Assembly: GCF_000359745.1 (NCBI RefSeq)
Contig: NZ_AQHN01000072.1
Span: 1-64,000 of the forward strand
Source of the DNA: Rhizobium freirei PRF 81
GTDB taxonomy: Bacteria; Pseudomonadota; Alphaproteobacteria; Rhizobiales; Rhizobiaceae
Reading direction: 5' to 3'
DNA length: 64,000 nucleotides
In this document: positions 6,887 to 14,745 of the stretch, piece after piece
Layout of the letters: each line of letters starts with the position of its first letter
Numbering within the stretch: position 1 is the first letter of the stretch
Program-made: the position numbers and the translations under genes
The notes under the pieces: generated by a model
Seen by the model: only the letters and a program-made list of their open reading frames with translations
Database searches by the model: none
Told to the model about the DNA's origin: nothing

Positions 6887-7342
6887 ATGACGATAGTTAC
6901 CGCAAATCGCCAAGCTTCCTTTGACGAGATTGTCGCTGAAATGGATCGTCGCGGTTCTGTGATCGAAACGCTTGAAGCGGAACGTGACGAACTGCAGGCC
7001 GAGGTAGATCTTCTCCGTAAGATGCAAAAGGCCGCTGGCGAAACCAGCATGCTTTACGAGATTCGTCGGGAGCTTGGCTGGAACGACAAGACAAGTCTTT
7101 CGATCATGCCCAACGGCGTGCGACAGCTCCGTCACGACGCGCTTCGTTATCAGTATCTCCGTGATCATTGTTCGTCCTTTTATCCGATGACGCATGAGCA
7201 ACCGGCAGAATGGTCCATCGGCTGGGAATTCCAGCAGGTTAAGCCGCACGAGGCATGGGGATCGTTCGATAAGTGGATTGATGCCGATATCGAAGCTCAT
7301 CGCCAGAAACAGGCAACGCTTGATGCGGAGGATTCTCAATGA
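6887..7342 (+). CDS. Coiled-coil phage hypothetical protein
   Basis: A 151-residue protein. Residues 10-50 form a clear heptad-like coiled coil (DRRGSVIETLEAERDELQAE). The C-terminal part (LRYQYLRDHCSSFYPM, then WIDADIEAHR) resembles a recurrent phage hypothetical family. Role unknown; ends in an ATGA overlap. Confidence 0.65.
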   Translation: MTIVTANRQASFDEIVAEMDRRGSVIETLEAERDELQAEVDLLRKMQKAAGETSMLYEIRRELGWNDKTSLSIMPNGVRQLRHDALRYQYLRDHCSSFYPMTHEQPAEWSIGWEFQQVKPHEAWGSFDKWIDADIEAHRQKQATLDAEDSQ

Positions 7343-7536
7343 CCTCCGCCATATGCGCAGCACGTCAGATCCAGCGCCAGCAAGTGAACCCACCCGTCGG
7401 TGACGATTGGCTTGAGGACTTCCGCCGGCTATTTGCCGAAGAGTTTCCAGAACCCCAATGCGAAGCACAAAAAGCCGTCGAGGGCACCAGCCATCAACGG
7501 GTCGAGACCAATAGGTTTTCGGGGGAGGCGTCATGA
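7339..7536 (+). CDS. Small acidic early protein
   Basis: 65 residues (MTSAICAARQIQRQQVNPP), with ATGA overlaps at both ends. Contains DDWLEDFRRLFAEEFPEPQ, a probable amphipathic helix. No family recognised. Confidence 0.45.
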   Translation: MTSAICAARQIQRQQVNPPVGDDWLEDFRRLFAEEFPEPQCEAQKAVEGTSHQRVETNRFSGEAS

Positions 7537-7670
7537 TGATTATGGTCATCAACTTCATGCTAGCGGTCCTGATGTTCTTCTTATGGTTGTTGCTCAGCAA
7601 TGACGCCTGTCTTTTCATGTCTGGGTTCAACCTAGCGGTCGCGCTGTCACTTGTTGAAGCGAGGTGGTGA
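7533..7670 (+). CDS. 45-residue single-pass membrane peptide
   Basis: Reads MMIMVINFMLAVLMFFLWLL, then LSNDACLFMSG and a second hydrophobic stretch ending LVEARW. The ATG overlaps the upstream stop and GGGGGAGG lies 5-12 bp before it. Probably spans the inner membrane once or twice. Function unknown. Confidence 0.55.
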   Translation: MMIMVINFMLAVLMFFLWLLLSNDACLFMSGFNLAVALSLVEARW

Positions 7671-7672
7671 AT

Positions 7673-7804
7673 ATGATCACCCTCGGCCAATTCATCCTCT
7701 TCACCTTCATCACCATTGGCTTCACGGTCTGCACGACTTTCGCGATTGCACCGTGTGTTCTGTCGGGTCGCATCTCTCAGCAAGAGTGCCGCCGCAATGA
7801 CTGA
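7673..7804 (+). CDS. 43-residue membrane peptide
   Basis: MITLGQFILFTFITIGFTVC with one transmembrane segment and a short Cys- and Arg-containing tail (CVLSGRISQQECRRND). It overlaps the next start by 8 bp. The run of three tiny membrane genes (7533-7964) suggests a membrane-targeted early function. Confidence 0.5.
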   Translation: MITLGQFILFTFITIGFTVCTTFAIAPCVLSGRISQQECRRND

Positions 7805-7964
7805 TTTCCTCAATGGCTTTCTTCCAATAGGCACCGTCGGCGCTGTCTGCTGTTTCATCATGTTTGTCTGGACTGTCGTCCGAAAGAACCGACCCGACGA
7901 AACCGACAATGCCGGTGCTGTCGAAGGTGATGCTCGCAATCCTCATCGGGATGATTCGAAATGA
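7797..7964 (+). CDS. 55-residue membrane protein
   Basis: Starts MTDFLNGFLPIGTVGAVCCF, with one transmembrane segment (about residues 8-27) and a charged cytoplasmic tail rich in Asp, Glu and Asn. Third of three tiny membrane genes; ATGA overlap with the next gene. Confidence 0.5.
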   Translation: MTDFLNGFLPIGTVGAVCCFIMFVWTVVRKNRPDETDNAGAVEGDARNPHRDDSK

Positions 7965-8182
7965 GCCTACTATATCGCCTGCCCATGACTGCCCTCGGCC
8001 TTTCCCGTGCCGGTCACGATACATTGGCCATCTCGAAAATTCTCGGAATCACCGAAGCAAGAGCGCTTGAGCAAGTATCCAGCGAGCGCAGCGCAATGCT
8101 TCGTCTTCGTGATCCATACATATCTCACCGTTTTCCAGGCGGTGATCCTCATTACCAGTCGCGGGCAGAAGCGGGCGGCTGA
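7961..8182 (+). CDS. Small helix-turn-helix-like protein
   Basis: 73 residues. MTALGLSRAGHDTLAISKIL followed by GITEARALEQVSSERSA reads like a short homeodomain/HTH unit (helix, Ala-Ile-Ser turn, helix), as in proteins that start ALxLxxxGxDTxxIAxxL. Possibly a DNA-binding regulator. Start by ATGA overlap. Confidence 0.5.
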   Translation: MSLLYRLPMTALGLSRAGHDTLAISKILGITEARALEQVSSERSAMLRLRDPYISHRFPGGDPHYQSRAEAGG

Positions 8183-8239
8183 GTTCTTTCCAAACCACTC
8201 TGTCGCGACAACGGATTAGTCGCACAGGGAAAATCGAAA

Positions 8240-8614
8240 ATGTCCGAAAAACAGTTGGGAAAATCCGAAATGTCTAGCGTCGATTTCGCAGCGCAAGCTC
8301 TTCAACGGTACGTCGCACCCAAGGCTGACGGCCATAATGTGAAAGATCGCATCCGCTTGGCGGCACGTCGGATGAACTGGTCCTTCTCCCGCACCAAAGA
8401 CGTTTGGTACGCCGCCCCGCGCGTATCGATCGATGCAGACGAATTGCGGGCAATCGAGGAAGCATCAGGAGTCAAATATGGCCGCATCGAAGTCCGAACC
8501 ATCGATGAACTCATCGCAAAAGCAGACGCTCTCCTGGATGGCCCGGAGGCGGATTTCTATCGCCCGCTGGTTGATGGGTTCCGCGCGTTCATTCGCGCTC
8601 TGGATCGCACCTGA
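8240..8614 (+). CDS. Early hypothetical protein
   Basis: A 124-residue protein starting MSEKQLGKSEMSSVDFAAQA. It contains KDRIRLAARRMNWSFSRTKD (basic helix) and a C-terminal acidic helical part (IDELIAKADALLDGPEADFY). It could be a small DNA-binding protein. It is followed within 15 bp by a strong terminator, so it ends the first rightward transcription block. Confidence 0.55.
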   Translation: MSEKQLGKSEMSSVDFAAQALQRYVAPKADGHNVKDRIRLAARRMNWSFSRTKDVWYAAPRVSIDADELRAIEEASGVKYGRIEVRTIDELIAKADALLDGPEADFYRPLVDGFRAFIRALDRT

Positions 8615-8624
8615 GCTGAAATAG

Positions 8625-8652
8625 GGCGCCTCGCGCAGGCGCCTTTTTCTTT
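8625..8652 (+). terminator. Rho-independent terminator of the first rightward block
   Basis: Stem GGCGCCT (8625-8631), loop CGCGC, stem AGGCGCC, then TTTTTCTTTG. Placed 10 bp after the stop at 8614. Genes beyond it need read-through, antitermination or their own promoter. Confidence 0.85.
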
Positions 8653-8702
8653 GTTCTAAACCTTCGGATTTTTCCGACCACTTTTCCGAAAGAAGGTGAA
8701 GC

Positions 8703-9236
8703 ATGATGGCACTAGCCGGTGATAACAGCAGCAAAGCAGAAAATGATTTCAGACTCCTTGTGGCTTATTACCACCGGAAGGATTTGGCATCGCATTTTGA
8801 GGCGAAGCGTATCGCCGGCGACAAGAAGGCAAACCGCAAGAATGCCAATGCTCATGGCATCTCATCGGCCAAGCTCGATCACTACCTGAAAAGCGTCATC
8901 GCCGACGACAAGCAAAAGGTGGTCGATAAGCTCTACAGCGAGCGCCAGAACCTTGAGTGGATGGGCCTTATTCCCAAGACCACAGGCGGCGATCTTCTTT
9001 CCCAAGGTGAGCGCGTTACCGGCGAACCACTTATTCGCGCCTCGGGCTTTCAGGCCGGCCTTCTCGGCAATGATCGCGTCTCTGGCCATATGGCCGGTAC
9101 CGATGAAGATCACTGGTGGCTCACATCGTATGACGAGGGCCGAAAGGAATACGAGACGAAGATTCCCGATCTTCTCGCCCGTATCGAGGCGAACGAGGAC
9201 AAGGAAGCGCCACCGGCAGACGACGACGAAGATTGA
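8703..9236 (+). CDS. Phage protein with ribosome-modulation-factor-like C-terminus
   Basis: A 177-residue protein. The N-terminal two thirds are Lys/Asn/Ala-rich and helical (SSAKLDHYLKSVIADDKQKV). Residues ~115-155 read GFQAGLLGNDRVSGHM then WWLTSYDEGRKEYE, resembling RMF (G-x2-AG-x2-G ... W-x2-GY-x2-G), a factor that dimerises and silences 70S ribosomes. The tail is acidic. RMF-like ends occur in some alphaproteobacterial phage proteins. The RMF link is inference from pattern only. Confidence 0.55.
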   Translation: MMALAGDNSSKAENDFRLLVAYYHRKDLASHFEAKRIAGDKKANRKNANAHGISSAKLDHYLKSVIADDKQKVVDKLYSERQNLEWMGLIPKTTGGDLLSQGERVTGEPLIRASGFQAGLLGNDRVSGHMAGTDEDHWWLTSYDEGRKEYETKIPDLLARIEANEDKEAPPADDDED

Positions 9237-9247
9237 CCGCTCCCCCA

Positions 9248-9303
9248 GGCGGCTCGCTCTCCTCCCAAGGCTTGAGCCGCCCAACTAGCCGCGCGAATGC
9301 GGC
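9248..9303 (+). other. Intergenic hairpins, possible weak terminator
   Basis: GGCGGCTC (9248-9255) pairs perfectly with GAGCCGCC (9274-9281). A second small stem GCCGC/GCGGC (9288-9292/9299-9303) is followed by ATTTCTCTT. These may attenuate transcription before the gene at 9325. Confidence 0.35.
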
Positions 9304-9324
9304 ATTTCTCTTCCCGAGGGCATC

Positions 9325-9534
9325 ATGAGCTTGAACATTCGAATCCAGGCGAAAGCCGAGGAAATATTAGAGAGCGAAGCCGCCTTCTATGGCGTGAATG
9401 CAACAGCTCTCGGCAAGGCAATCATTGACAAGATCGTATCTGGTGGTCTGACGCGAGATGTTCTCCAAGGCGTAGATGTCGCGAGCTATCAAACACGTCG
9501 TCGCGGCCGCCCGATCCGGAGGGCCGCACAATGA
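9325..9534 (+). CDS. Small DNA-binding-like protein
   Basis: 69 residues (MSLNIRIQAKAEEILESEAA). The first part resembles a short ribbon-helix-helix layout with a strand, then two helices (LGKAIIDKIVSGG). The C-terminus is strongly basic (YQTRRRGRPIRRAAQ), AT-hook-like RGRP included. It overlaps the start of the GcrA-like gene (ATGA), so the two are probably co-expressed regulators. Confidence 0.55.
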   Translation: MSLNIRIQAKAEEILESEAAFYGVNATALGKAIIDKIVSGGLTRDVLQGVDVASYQTRRRGRPIRRAAQ

Positions 9535-10250
9535 CCATCAATTATTCCAATTGGACTGTCGAGGCCAAGGAAAGGGCCAGCAAACTTTGGGCTGACGGCT
9601 TATCTGTAGCCCAGATCGCAGCTCGCCTTAATGTCCAACTCGGCTCCATTTCCGGCTTGATGACACGCAATCGCAATATGTTTCCGAAGCGTGGTGGAGC
9701 TGGAAAATCTGCTTATGTGCAGATTAATGCTCCCACGCTCAACGGGAAATCCACTTGGACTGAAGAGCAACTGCAGACCGCGATTGATCTTTGGAACCGG
9801 AACCTCACGACTGAAGAAATCGGCGCGACGATCGGGAAATCCTCCAATGCCGTTCAGAAGAAGGCACATGCCAACCGAGACATGTTCCCGTGCAGGGACC
9901 TCAGGGGCACAGGAAACAGAGGCATCGTTGATCGAGTAGGGCTGCAGCGGGCTAAGCGCGAACGTCATGCGCAGGGCTTGCCGGCAGAACCTCCTCCGTT
10001 GCCTCATCACGGCTATAATACCGCTGTGTTCGCTTTGCCTGGCGCCAGTCCCGTCCGCTTGCTTGATCTGACGGAAAAGCACTGCAGATGGCCCATTACC
10101 TGCGATGAAAGCCCGAAGGGCGCTAATACTCCCTTCTGCGGTGCTAATCGCACCCACGGCTCATATTGTGCCGCTCACGCCATGATTGCTCGTGGCCGCG
10201 GCACCACGTCCGAACGCAACGCTCTCAATGGGATCGGAGGGCGGAAATGA
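9531..10250 (+). CDS. GcrA-like transcription regulator
   Basis: A 239-residue protein. Two tandem N-terminal HTH units are visible: WTVEAKERASKLWADGLSVA with QIAARLN, and WTEEQLQTAIDLWNRNLTTE with EIGATIGKSSNAVQKKAHAN. The C-terminus has the GcrA hallmark LLDLTEKHCRWPI, FCG and YCAAHAMIA with conserved Cys residues. Host GcrA is a sigma-70 cofactor that senses adenine methylation at GANTC sites. A phage version may redirect host transcription to phage promoters. The duplicated N-terminal HTH is longer than in host GcrA. Confidence 0.75.
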   Translation: MTINYSNWTVEAKERASKLWADGLSVAQIAARLNVQLGSISGLMTRNRNMFPKRGGAGKSAYVQINAPTLNGKSTWTEEQLQTAIDLWNRNLTTEEIGATIGKSSNAVQKKAHANRDMFPCRDLRGTGNRGIVDRVGLQRAKRERHAQGLPAEPPPLPHHGYNTAVFALPGASPVRLLDLTEKHCRWPITCDESPKGANTPFCGANRTHGSYCAAHAMIARGRGTTSERNALNGIGGRK

Positions 10251-10885
10251 TTGTGATGGGGCTAGACCTTGCGACACGATCAGGCTGGAGTGTCAGAAAC
10301 AGCGAGAAGCACCGTTCTTCAATCGTCTGCGGGACATTCTCCGTCGCTGAAAACAACCACGGCGACAAGCTGCTTTGGGAATCGAAATACCCTGTAGCCG
10401 CCAATCTCTTCTATCGGCTGGTGAAGGAATACCAGCCGGATTTTGTCGCCATAGAGCGACCCGAGCATGGCGTTCGCCAGTTCAAAAAGAAGGGCAAAGC
10501 AGATCTAACCGGCAATGAGGAGATGGTTTCGACCATCAATCCCGCTGCCCTCCAACTTACGGGCATCTTTGGGGCGGTCGCTGGCATCTGCCAGATCAAG
10601 AATATTCCGTTCGGGACCATAGCCGCTGTCTCATGGCGTCCAGTCTACTTTGGCAAAGGGGTAAAGCCAGCTCCTGGCAAGGATTGGAAGGACTTGGCCA
10701 TAGAGTATGCCCAGCGAGAGAACATCGCCCTTCCTCCCACCAAGGCCGAACAGCGCGACGCAGCCGAGGCCATCGGCATTTGCACCTGCTGGCACAATTG
10801 CGCCATCCCCGAACTCCGATGGATGCAACAAAGGTTCATGGAACTCCGCAGCGGGGCATTCGAACGGAAGAGGAGCGCTGCGTAA
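10247..10885 (+). CDS. RuvC-like Holliday junction resolvase
   Basis: A 212-residue protein; ATG 10247 overlaps the upstream stop and follows GGAGGG. It has an RNase H-like fold: MIVMGLDLATRSGW with Asp7, VAIERPEHG with Glu70, and AEQRDAAEAIGI with Asp171, the metal-binding acidic residues of RuvC-type resolvases. It probably resolves recombination or replication junctions before packaging. It is coupled to the next gene by TAATG. Confidence 0.8.
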   Translation: MIVMGLDLATRSGWSVRNSEKHRSSIVCGTFSVAENNHGDKLLWESKYPVAANLFYRLVKEYQPDFVAIERPEHGVRQFKKKGKADLTGNEEMVSTINPAALQLTGIFGAVAGICQIKNIPFGTIAAVSWRPVYFGKGVKPAPGKDWKDLAIEYAQRENIALPPTKAEQRDAAEAIGICTCWHNCAIPELRWMQQRFMELRSGAFERKRSAA

Positions 10886-11412
10886 TGGGGAAGAGGAGCC
10901 AATTCGAACGCCGTAAGAACGACGCCTATCACACGCCGGCCTCGGTCGGTCGCAGCAACCGGGGCTCTGGGAAGGGCATCACTTTTATTAATGAGGTGAT
11001 CCTAACAGACGCCAAAGAGTGCATTGAGTGGCCGTATTACCGTATGGATAACGGGTATGGCCAAGTCGGATTGCACGATGGGATGCATCTCGCCCATAGG
11101 GTCGTATGTGAAAAGGCGCACGGCGTTCCGTCATTCCCTGATGCTCAAGCCGCTCACCGATGTGGCAACAATAGCTGCGTCAACCCAAATCATGTCCGGT
11201 GGGCAACGCAGGCCGAGAACGAAGAAGACAAAAGGGCGCATGGGACTTGGGAAATGCGGATGGGCGGAGCGAAGCTATCCGTCGAGATCGTCCTGGATAT
11301 CAGATCGGACGCAGCGGGCGGCGCTTCATACGAGGCGCTTTCTAGTCGCTACAACACGCCAGCGTCGACCATCAAAAAAGTAGTGAGAAGGCACACGTGG
11401 AAACATGTCTAA
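10885..11412 (+). CDS. HNH endonuclease, probable homing endonuclease
   Basis: A 175-residue protein. The HNH core is LAHRVVCEKAHGVPSF (His71), AAHRCGNNSC (His91, Cys93, Cys98) and VNPNHVRWAT (His103), in the order of the HNH_3 type. The C-terminus (LSVEIVLDIRSDAAGG, then STIKKVVRRHTWKHV) looks like a helical DNA-binding repeat of homing endonucleases. The first ~21 residues (MGKRSQFERRKNDAYHTPAS) copy the start of the next gene's product, as if the HNH gene had captured or duplicated its head. Confidence 0.8.
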   Translation: MGKRSQFERRKNDAYHTPASVGRSNRGSGKGITFINEVILTDAKECIEWPYYRMDNGYGQVGLHDGMHLAHRVVCEKAHGVPSFPDAQAAHRCGNNSCVNPNHVRWATQAENEEDKRAHGTWEMRMGGAKLSVEIVLDIRSDAAGGASYEALSSRYNTPASTIKKVVRRHTWKHV

Positions 11413-11938
11413 GCGAGCTAATCACTTTGTCCGCCGTAAAAATGACTTTTACCGTACTCCGGAAAGCGCGGTAATGCCGCTCTTGAGGCACCTACACGGG
11501 GTCAAGACCTTCTATGCGCCATGCGCTGGGGACGGCGCACTCGTTGACCATCTAGTCAAGCACGGACTCAAATGCGTCGGCATGAGTGACATAGCCCCTC
11601 TGCGTGCCGATGTCCTTGAGTTTGACGCGCTGGATATCGATGACGTTCAGGCCGATGCTATAATTGAGAATCCCCCTTGGACACGAGAAATCCTCCACCC
11701 GATGATACTTCGCTTCCAGCAGATCGCGCCAACTTGGTTGCTCTTCGACGCTGACTGGGCACACACGCGCCAAGCCATCCCCTTCATAGACCAGTGCAGC
11801 CATATCGTTTCCGTTGGCCGCGTGAAGTGGATTGAGGATTCTCAGTTCACCGGCAAAGACAACGCTGCGTGGCATCGGTTCCATGTTCAGCACAGCGGCG
11901 GCCCGCGGTTCTTCGCCAGAGAGGCGGTGGCCGCATGA
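11405..11938 (+). CDS. SAM-dependent methyltransferase-like phage protein
   Basis: A 177-residue protein starting MSKRANHFVRRKNDFYRTPE. FYAPCAGDGALVDHL (residues 36-50) fits the SAM-binding motif I and IIENPPWTREI (86-96) is an NPPW motif of N6-adenine methyltransferases. It is short and lacks an obvious target-recognition domain. It may modify phage DNA or be a remnant family. It overlaps the HNH gene by 8 bp and helicase by ATGA. Confidence 0.7.
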   Translation: MSKRANHFVRRKNDFYRTPESAVMPLLRHLHGVKTFYAPCAGDGALVDHLVKHGLKCVGMSDIAPLRADVLEFDALDIDDVQADAIIENPPWTREILHPMILRFQQIAPTWLLFDADWAHTRQAIPFIDQCSHIVSVGRVKWIEDSQFTGKDNAAWHRFHVQHSGGPRFFAREAVAA

Positions 11939-13401
11939 ACGCTCACACCAGAGACCCATTGCCCGCCAATATTGAGGCTGAACAGGCCCTCTTGGGCGCC
12001 ATCCTCATGAACAATGCAGCGATGGACAAAATCCCGCCGGCATTCGATCCAGATCACTTTTATGAGCGGATTCACCGACAGATCTTTGAGGCAATGATTG
12101 CCGGCCGACAGGCCAAAAAGAGCATGAACCCTGTCACGGTCCGATCCTTCATGGCTCCAGATGTTGCCACGTCTAAGGTCGGTGACATGACGGTCGCTCA
12201 ATACCTTTCCCGACTGGTCACGGAAGCGGTAAACGTCGTCAACGTTCCAGATTTCGCCGATGCAATCACTGGCTATTACAACCGCCGTGAGGCCATGACG
12301 ATTGCCGATGAGGCCTATCTGGCTGGGGCGAGCGCCCAAGACGAGCTTGATTTCGTTGATCGTATCACTGACTGCCGGGAGAGACTGACCGCGATCGTGG
12401 CGTCAATTCAGGAACGCAACGCACCGACTGAGAACTTCCGTGATGCCATCGATGCGACGCTAGATTCCACAGCAGACGCGATGAGTGGTCGTGATCTGAC
12501 CGGCATTGATCCAGGCATTGAGGAACTGACGTCGCTCACCGGCCTATGGCAACCCGGCAATCTCATCATCCTTGGCGGTGACGTGAAGCAGGGTAAATCG
12601 GCTCTGGCTTGGCAGTCCTTCTTTAATATCGCTGAAAATCACCCAATCGCCGGCAATAGTGGGGAGATGCCCCGAGCCCAGATTATCCTTCGCGAGAAGG
12701 CTCGGCGCACCGGGATATCCGCTAAGCGACAGAAGGCAGGCCAAATCAGCGAACGCGAGATGCAGGAGTTGGTGAAGGCTGGCGCTGACATGAAGGGCCT
12801 GAAATTCATCGACATCGATTGCCAGCGTCGCACCCTCGACCAGTTGGACGAGCGCATCAAGCGTCTCAAGGGGGAATACGGAATCGAGGGGTATGTCGTT
12901 GACCACATCTTAAAGCTGTTGTGGACCGGAAAGATGGAGGATGCCGACGACTTCAAGAAGGCCAATCGGGCGACGTCTACCCTTAAAGACTTGGCCATGA
13001 AGCATGGCATCCCGATCGTCGCTCTAACCCACGTCAACAAGACGACAGGCTTTCAGGAGAGCTTTGGGCGCATGAGCTATCGGGAACGTCTCTATTCCGC
13101 CATGCGCCGCCGGCCGACTTACAAGAGCCTTCTCGGCAATATCGATAAAGATGCGGATCATGCCGTCATCGTCTTTCAGGCTCGACCCATCGTAGCCGCC
13201 ATGGAGCCTGAGCAGGGCACCGAAGACTATGCGATCTGGGAAGCGGCTATGAATGAGATCACCGGCAAAGCCGAACTGATCCTGGCCCTCTCTCGCGAGA
13301 ATGAATTCCCGCGGCGTCGCGATATCCCTTGGACCGGCGCGACAACCAGCTTCGGACCTCCCTTCAAGCAGCAGTTCAATGAACGGGGGTTCTTCGGATG
13401 A
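11935..13401 (+). CDS. dnaB: DnaB-type replicative helicase
   Basis: A 488-residue protein. The N-terminal DnaB domain is clear (PANIEAEQALLGAILMNNAA, residues 10-29). The RecA-like core has Walker A GGDVKQGKS (214-222) and downstream hydrophobic strands such as YVVDHILKLL and GIPIVALTHVNKT. The end (FGPPFKQQFNERGFFG) resembles the DnaB C-terminal tail. It unwinds the phage replication fork; no primase or loader was recognised nearby, so it may use host ones. Confidence 0.9.
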   Translation: MNAHTRDPLPANIEAEQALLGAILMNNAAMDKIPPAFDPDHFYERIHRQIFEAMIAGRQAKKSMNPVTVRSFMAPDVATSKVGDMTVAQYLSRLVTEAVNVVNVPDFADAITGYYNRREAMTIADEAYLAGASAQDELDFVDRITDCRERLTAIVASIQERNAPTENFRDAIDATLDSTADAMSGRDLTGIDPGIEELTSLTGLWQPGNLIILGGDVKQGKSALAWQSFFNIAENHPIAGNSGEMPRAQIILREKARRTGISAKRQKAGQISEREMQELVKAGADMKGLKFIDIDCQRRTLDQLDERIKRLKGEYGIEGYVVDHILKLLWTGKMEDADDFKKANRATSTLKDLAMKHGIPIVALTHVNKTTGFQESFGRMSYRERLYSAMRRRPTYKSLLGNIDKDADHAVIVFQARPIVAAMEPEQGTEDYAIWEAAMNEITGKAELILALSRENEFPRRRDIPWTGATTSFGPPFKQQFNERGFFG

Positions 13402-13658
13402 ACCAGTTCGCAATCGGCTCAATGCCTGTCCCTGGCGGATTCCTCGGTTGGTTTCGAAAAGTTCACCGCGCCGACAATGAAATCGTAAAGGGCGAAAAGG
13501 GACTGCCTATCGTCTTCCCAACTCGCGCTGAAGCAAAGGCTGCGGCCGGTGATGCCATGGTTGCTTATATCAACGGCTCTTTTGTTCGATCTGGCGAGAT
13601 CATTCCAGCGGCAAAAATAGAAGCCGAAAGGCATTTCAAGAAGGAGAAGGCGGCGTGA
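13398..13658 (+). CDS. Small phage hypothetical protein
   Basis: 86 residues (MNQFAIGSMPVPGGFLGWFR), ATGA-coupled to the helicase. Pattern: aromatic N-terminus, FPTRAEAKAAAGDAMVAYIN helix, basic tail. Similar short proteins follow helicases in rhizobial prophages. Role unknown. Confidence 0.55.
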   Translation: MNQFAIGSMPVPGGFLGWFRKVHRADNEIVKGEKGLPIVFPTRAEAKAAAGDAMVAYINGSFVRSGEIIPAAKIEAERHFKKEKAA

Positions 13659-14422
13659 GTGGCATTGATTCCAGAGTTCTGCTGCCCATGACAGTTACAA
13701 TGTCCTCATCGAAGACCCGATATGGAGGGCGGCACAATAGTTTTTCGCTCAACGTGGGCGGCTTCCGCCTCGCATGGCTCGACGCGAATGGTGATCGCTT
13801 TCACGAGGTTCACTCCCTGATCGCCGGCCACGGCTCGGGCTCTCATGGCCACTCTGGTTCGAAATGGACCATGGACCCCAAGTATTCGTGGTCTGGATAT
13901 AATCTCGATGATATCGCGTCGGATGAAGTCATGAGGGCTCTTTTCGGGACATCCGTCGTTGATGAGTTGAACCGGCACCTAGGAGAGAAAGAATGGGTTC
14001 TTTTCAAAGAACGCTATTGCCTTCCACGTGAAAAGTTAAACCGCTTCATTGGGAGCAGATGCCGAGACAAAACTTGGTGCGATGCTGTCTGGCTGAAGAA
14101 CATGCCTGCCTCCGTCGCCGCTCACCTGCATTCATTAGCAGGCGAAGCCGATGACGATGCGATGTTCGGTGAAGTTCGTCCCATTAGGCCGCCGACTGCA
14201 CCAAGAAGGGAACGTATGCGATGGCGTTGTGACGATTGCGGGTTGGAAGGTCATCGTGAAGCGTTCAAGGAGTGCTATGTTTCGGGTCTAGCAACCTCCA
14301 CTGGTCTCAATTGCCCGACGTGCGCCTATCGGCAGACAGACGCCATCGCAAGCCTTCTGGCTGGCCCAACTCGCGGTAATGTGCGCCGTCTACAGCCCTC
14401 CATCATGTATCCAGGGGCTTGA
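13655..14422 (+). CDS. Phage hypothetical protein with C-terminal zinc ribbon
   Basis: About 255 residues from GTG 13655. The N-terminal half is His/Gly-rich (HSLIAGHGSGSHGHSG). The C-terminus has WRCDDCGLEG and later LNCPTCAYR, a four-Cys zinc ribbon (C-x2-C ... C-x2-C). Such ribbons often bind nucleic acid. No enzymatic motif recognised. Confidence 0.6.
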   Translation: MSGIDSRVLLPMTVTMSSSKTRYGGRHNSFSLNVGGFRLAWLDANGDRFHEVHSLIAGHGSGSHGHSGSKWTMDPKYSWSGYNLDDIASDEVMRALFGTSVVDELNRHLGEKEWVLFKERYCLPREKLNRFIGSRCRDKTWCDAVWLKNMPASVAAHLHSLAGEADDDAMFGEVRPIRPPTAPRRERMRWRCDDCGLEGHREAFKECYVSGLATSTGLNCPTCAYRQTDAIASLLAGPTRGNVRRLQPSIMYPGA

Positions 14423-14424
14423 TC

Positions 14425-14745
14425 ATGCATATCGAAGCGATCCTCAAAGCCAGATACCAGGAAGTAGCCCAGCGTGTCCGCAATCCCAAGGGCGGCATAA
14501 CCGAATGCAAGGTCGTTCGGCCAAAGGATGACTTGGTCATCGTAACCCTCAAGCCTCAACGCCACGGTGACCGTCCGGCAGTCGGGCCGTTAAAGCTCGC
14601 TCAAATCAGACGGGACTATGAATCTGGCGTACCGGTTGAGCGGATCTGCGAGACGTTTCATATCGGGGCTCGCACGGTCAGAGCGCTTCGCCAGAAGCAT
14701 GGTTGGCCCATAAGGGAGAGAATTAAGCCGAGGGCGAAGATATGA
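14425..14745 (+). CDS. Helix-turn-helix protein
   Basis: About 106 residues; ATG 14425 preferred because AGGGG lies 9 bp upstream (a TTG at 14419 is possible). The C-terminal half has an HTH: KLAQIRRDYESGVPVERICE then TFHIGARTVRALRQKHGWP, followed by a basic tail. Probably a DNA-binding regulator. Confidence 0.6.
   Translation: MHIEAILKARYQEVAQRVRNPKGGITECKVVRPKDDLVIVTLKPQRHGDRPAVGPLKLAQIRRDYESGVPVERICETFHIGARTVRALRQKHGWPIRERIKPRAKI

Noticed and set aside
6266..7939. A 557-codon open frame on the minus strand
   Set aside because: It runs opposite several well-coupled rightward genes (DUF551-like and coiled-coil proteins), has an Arg/His-rich shadow composition and no ribosome site.
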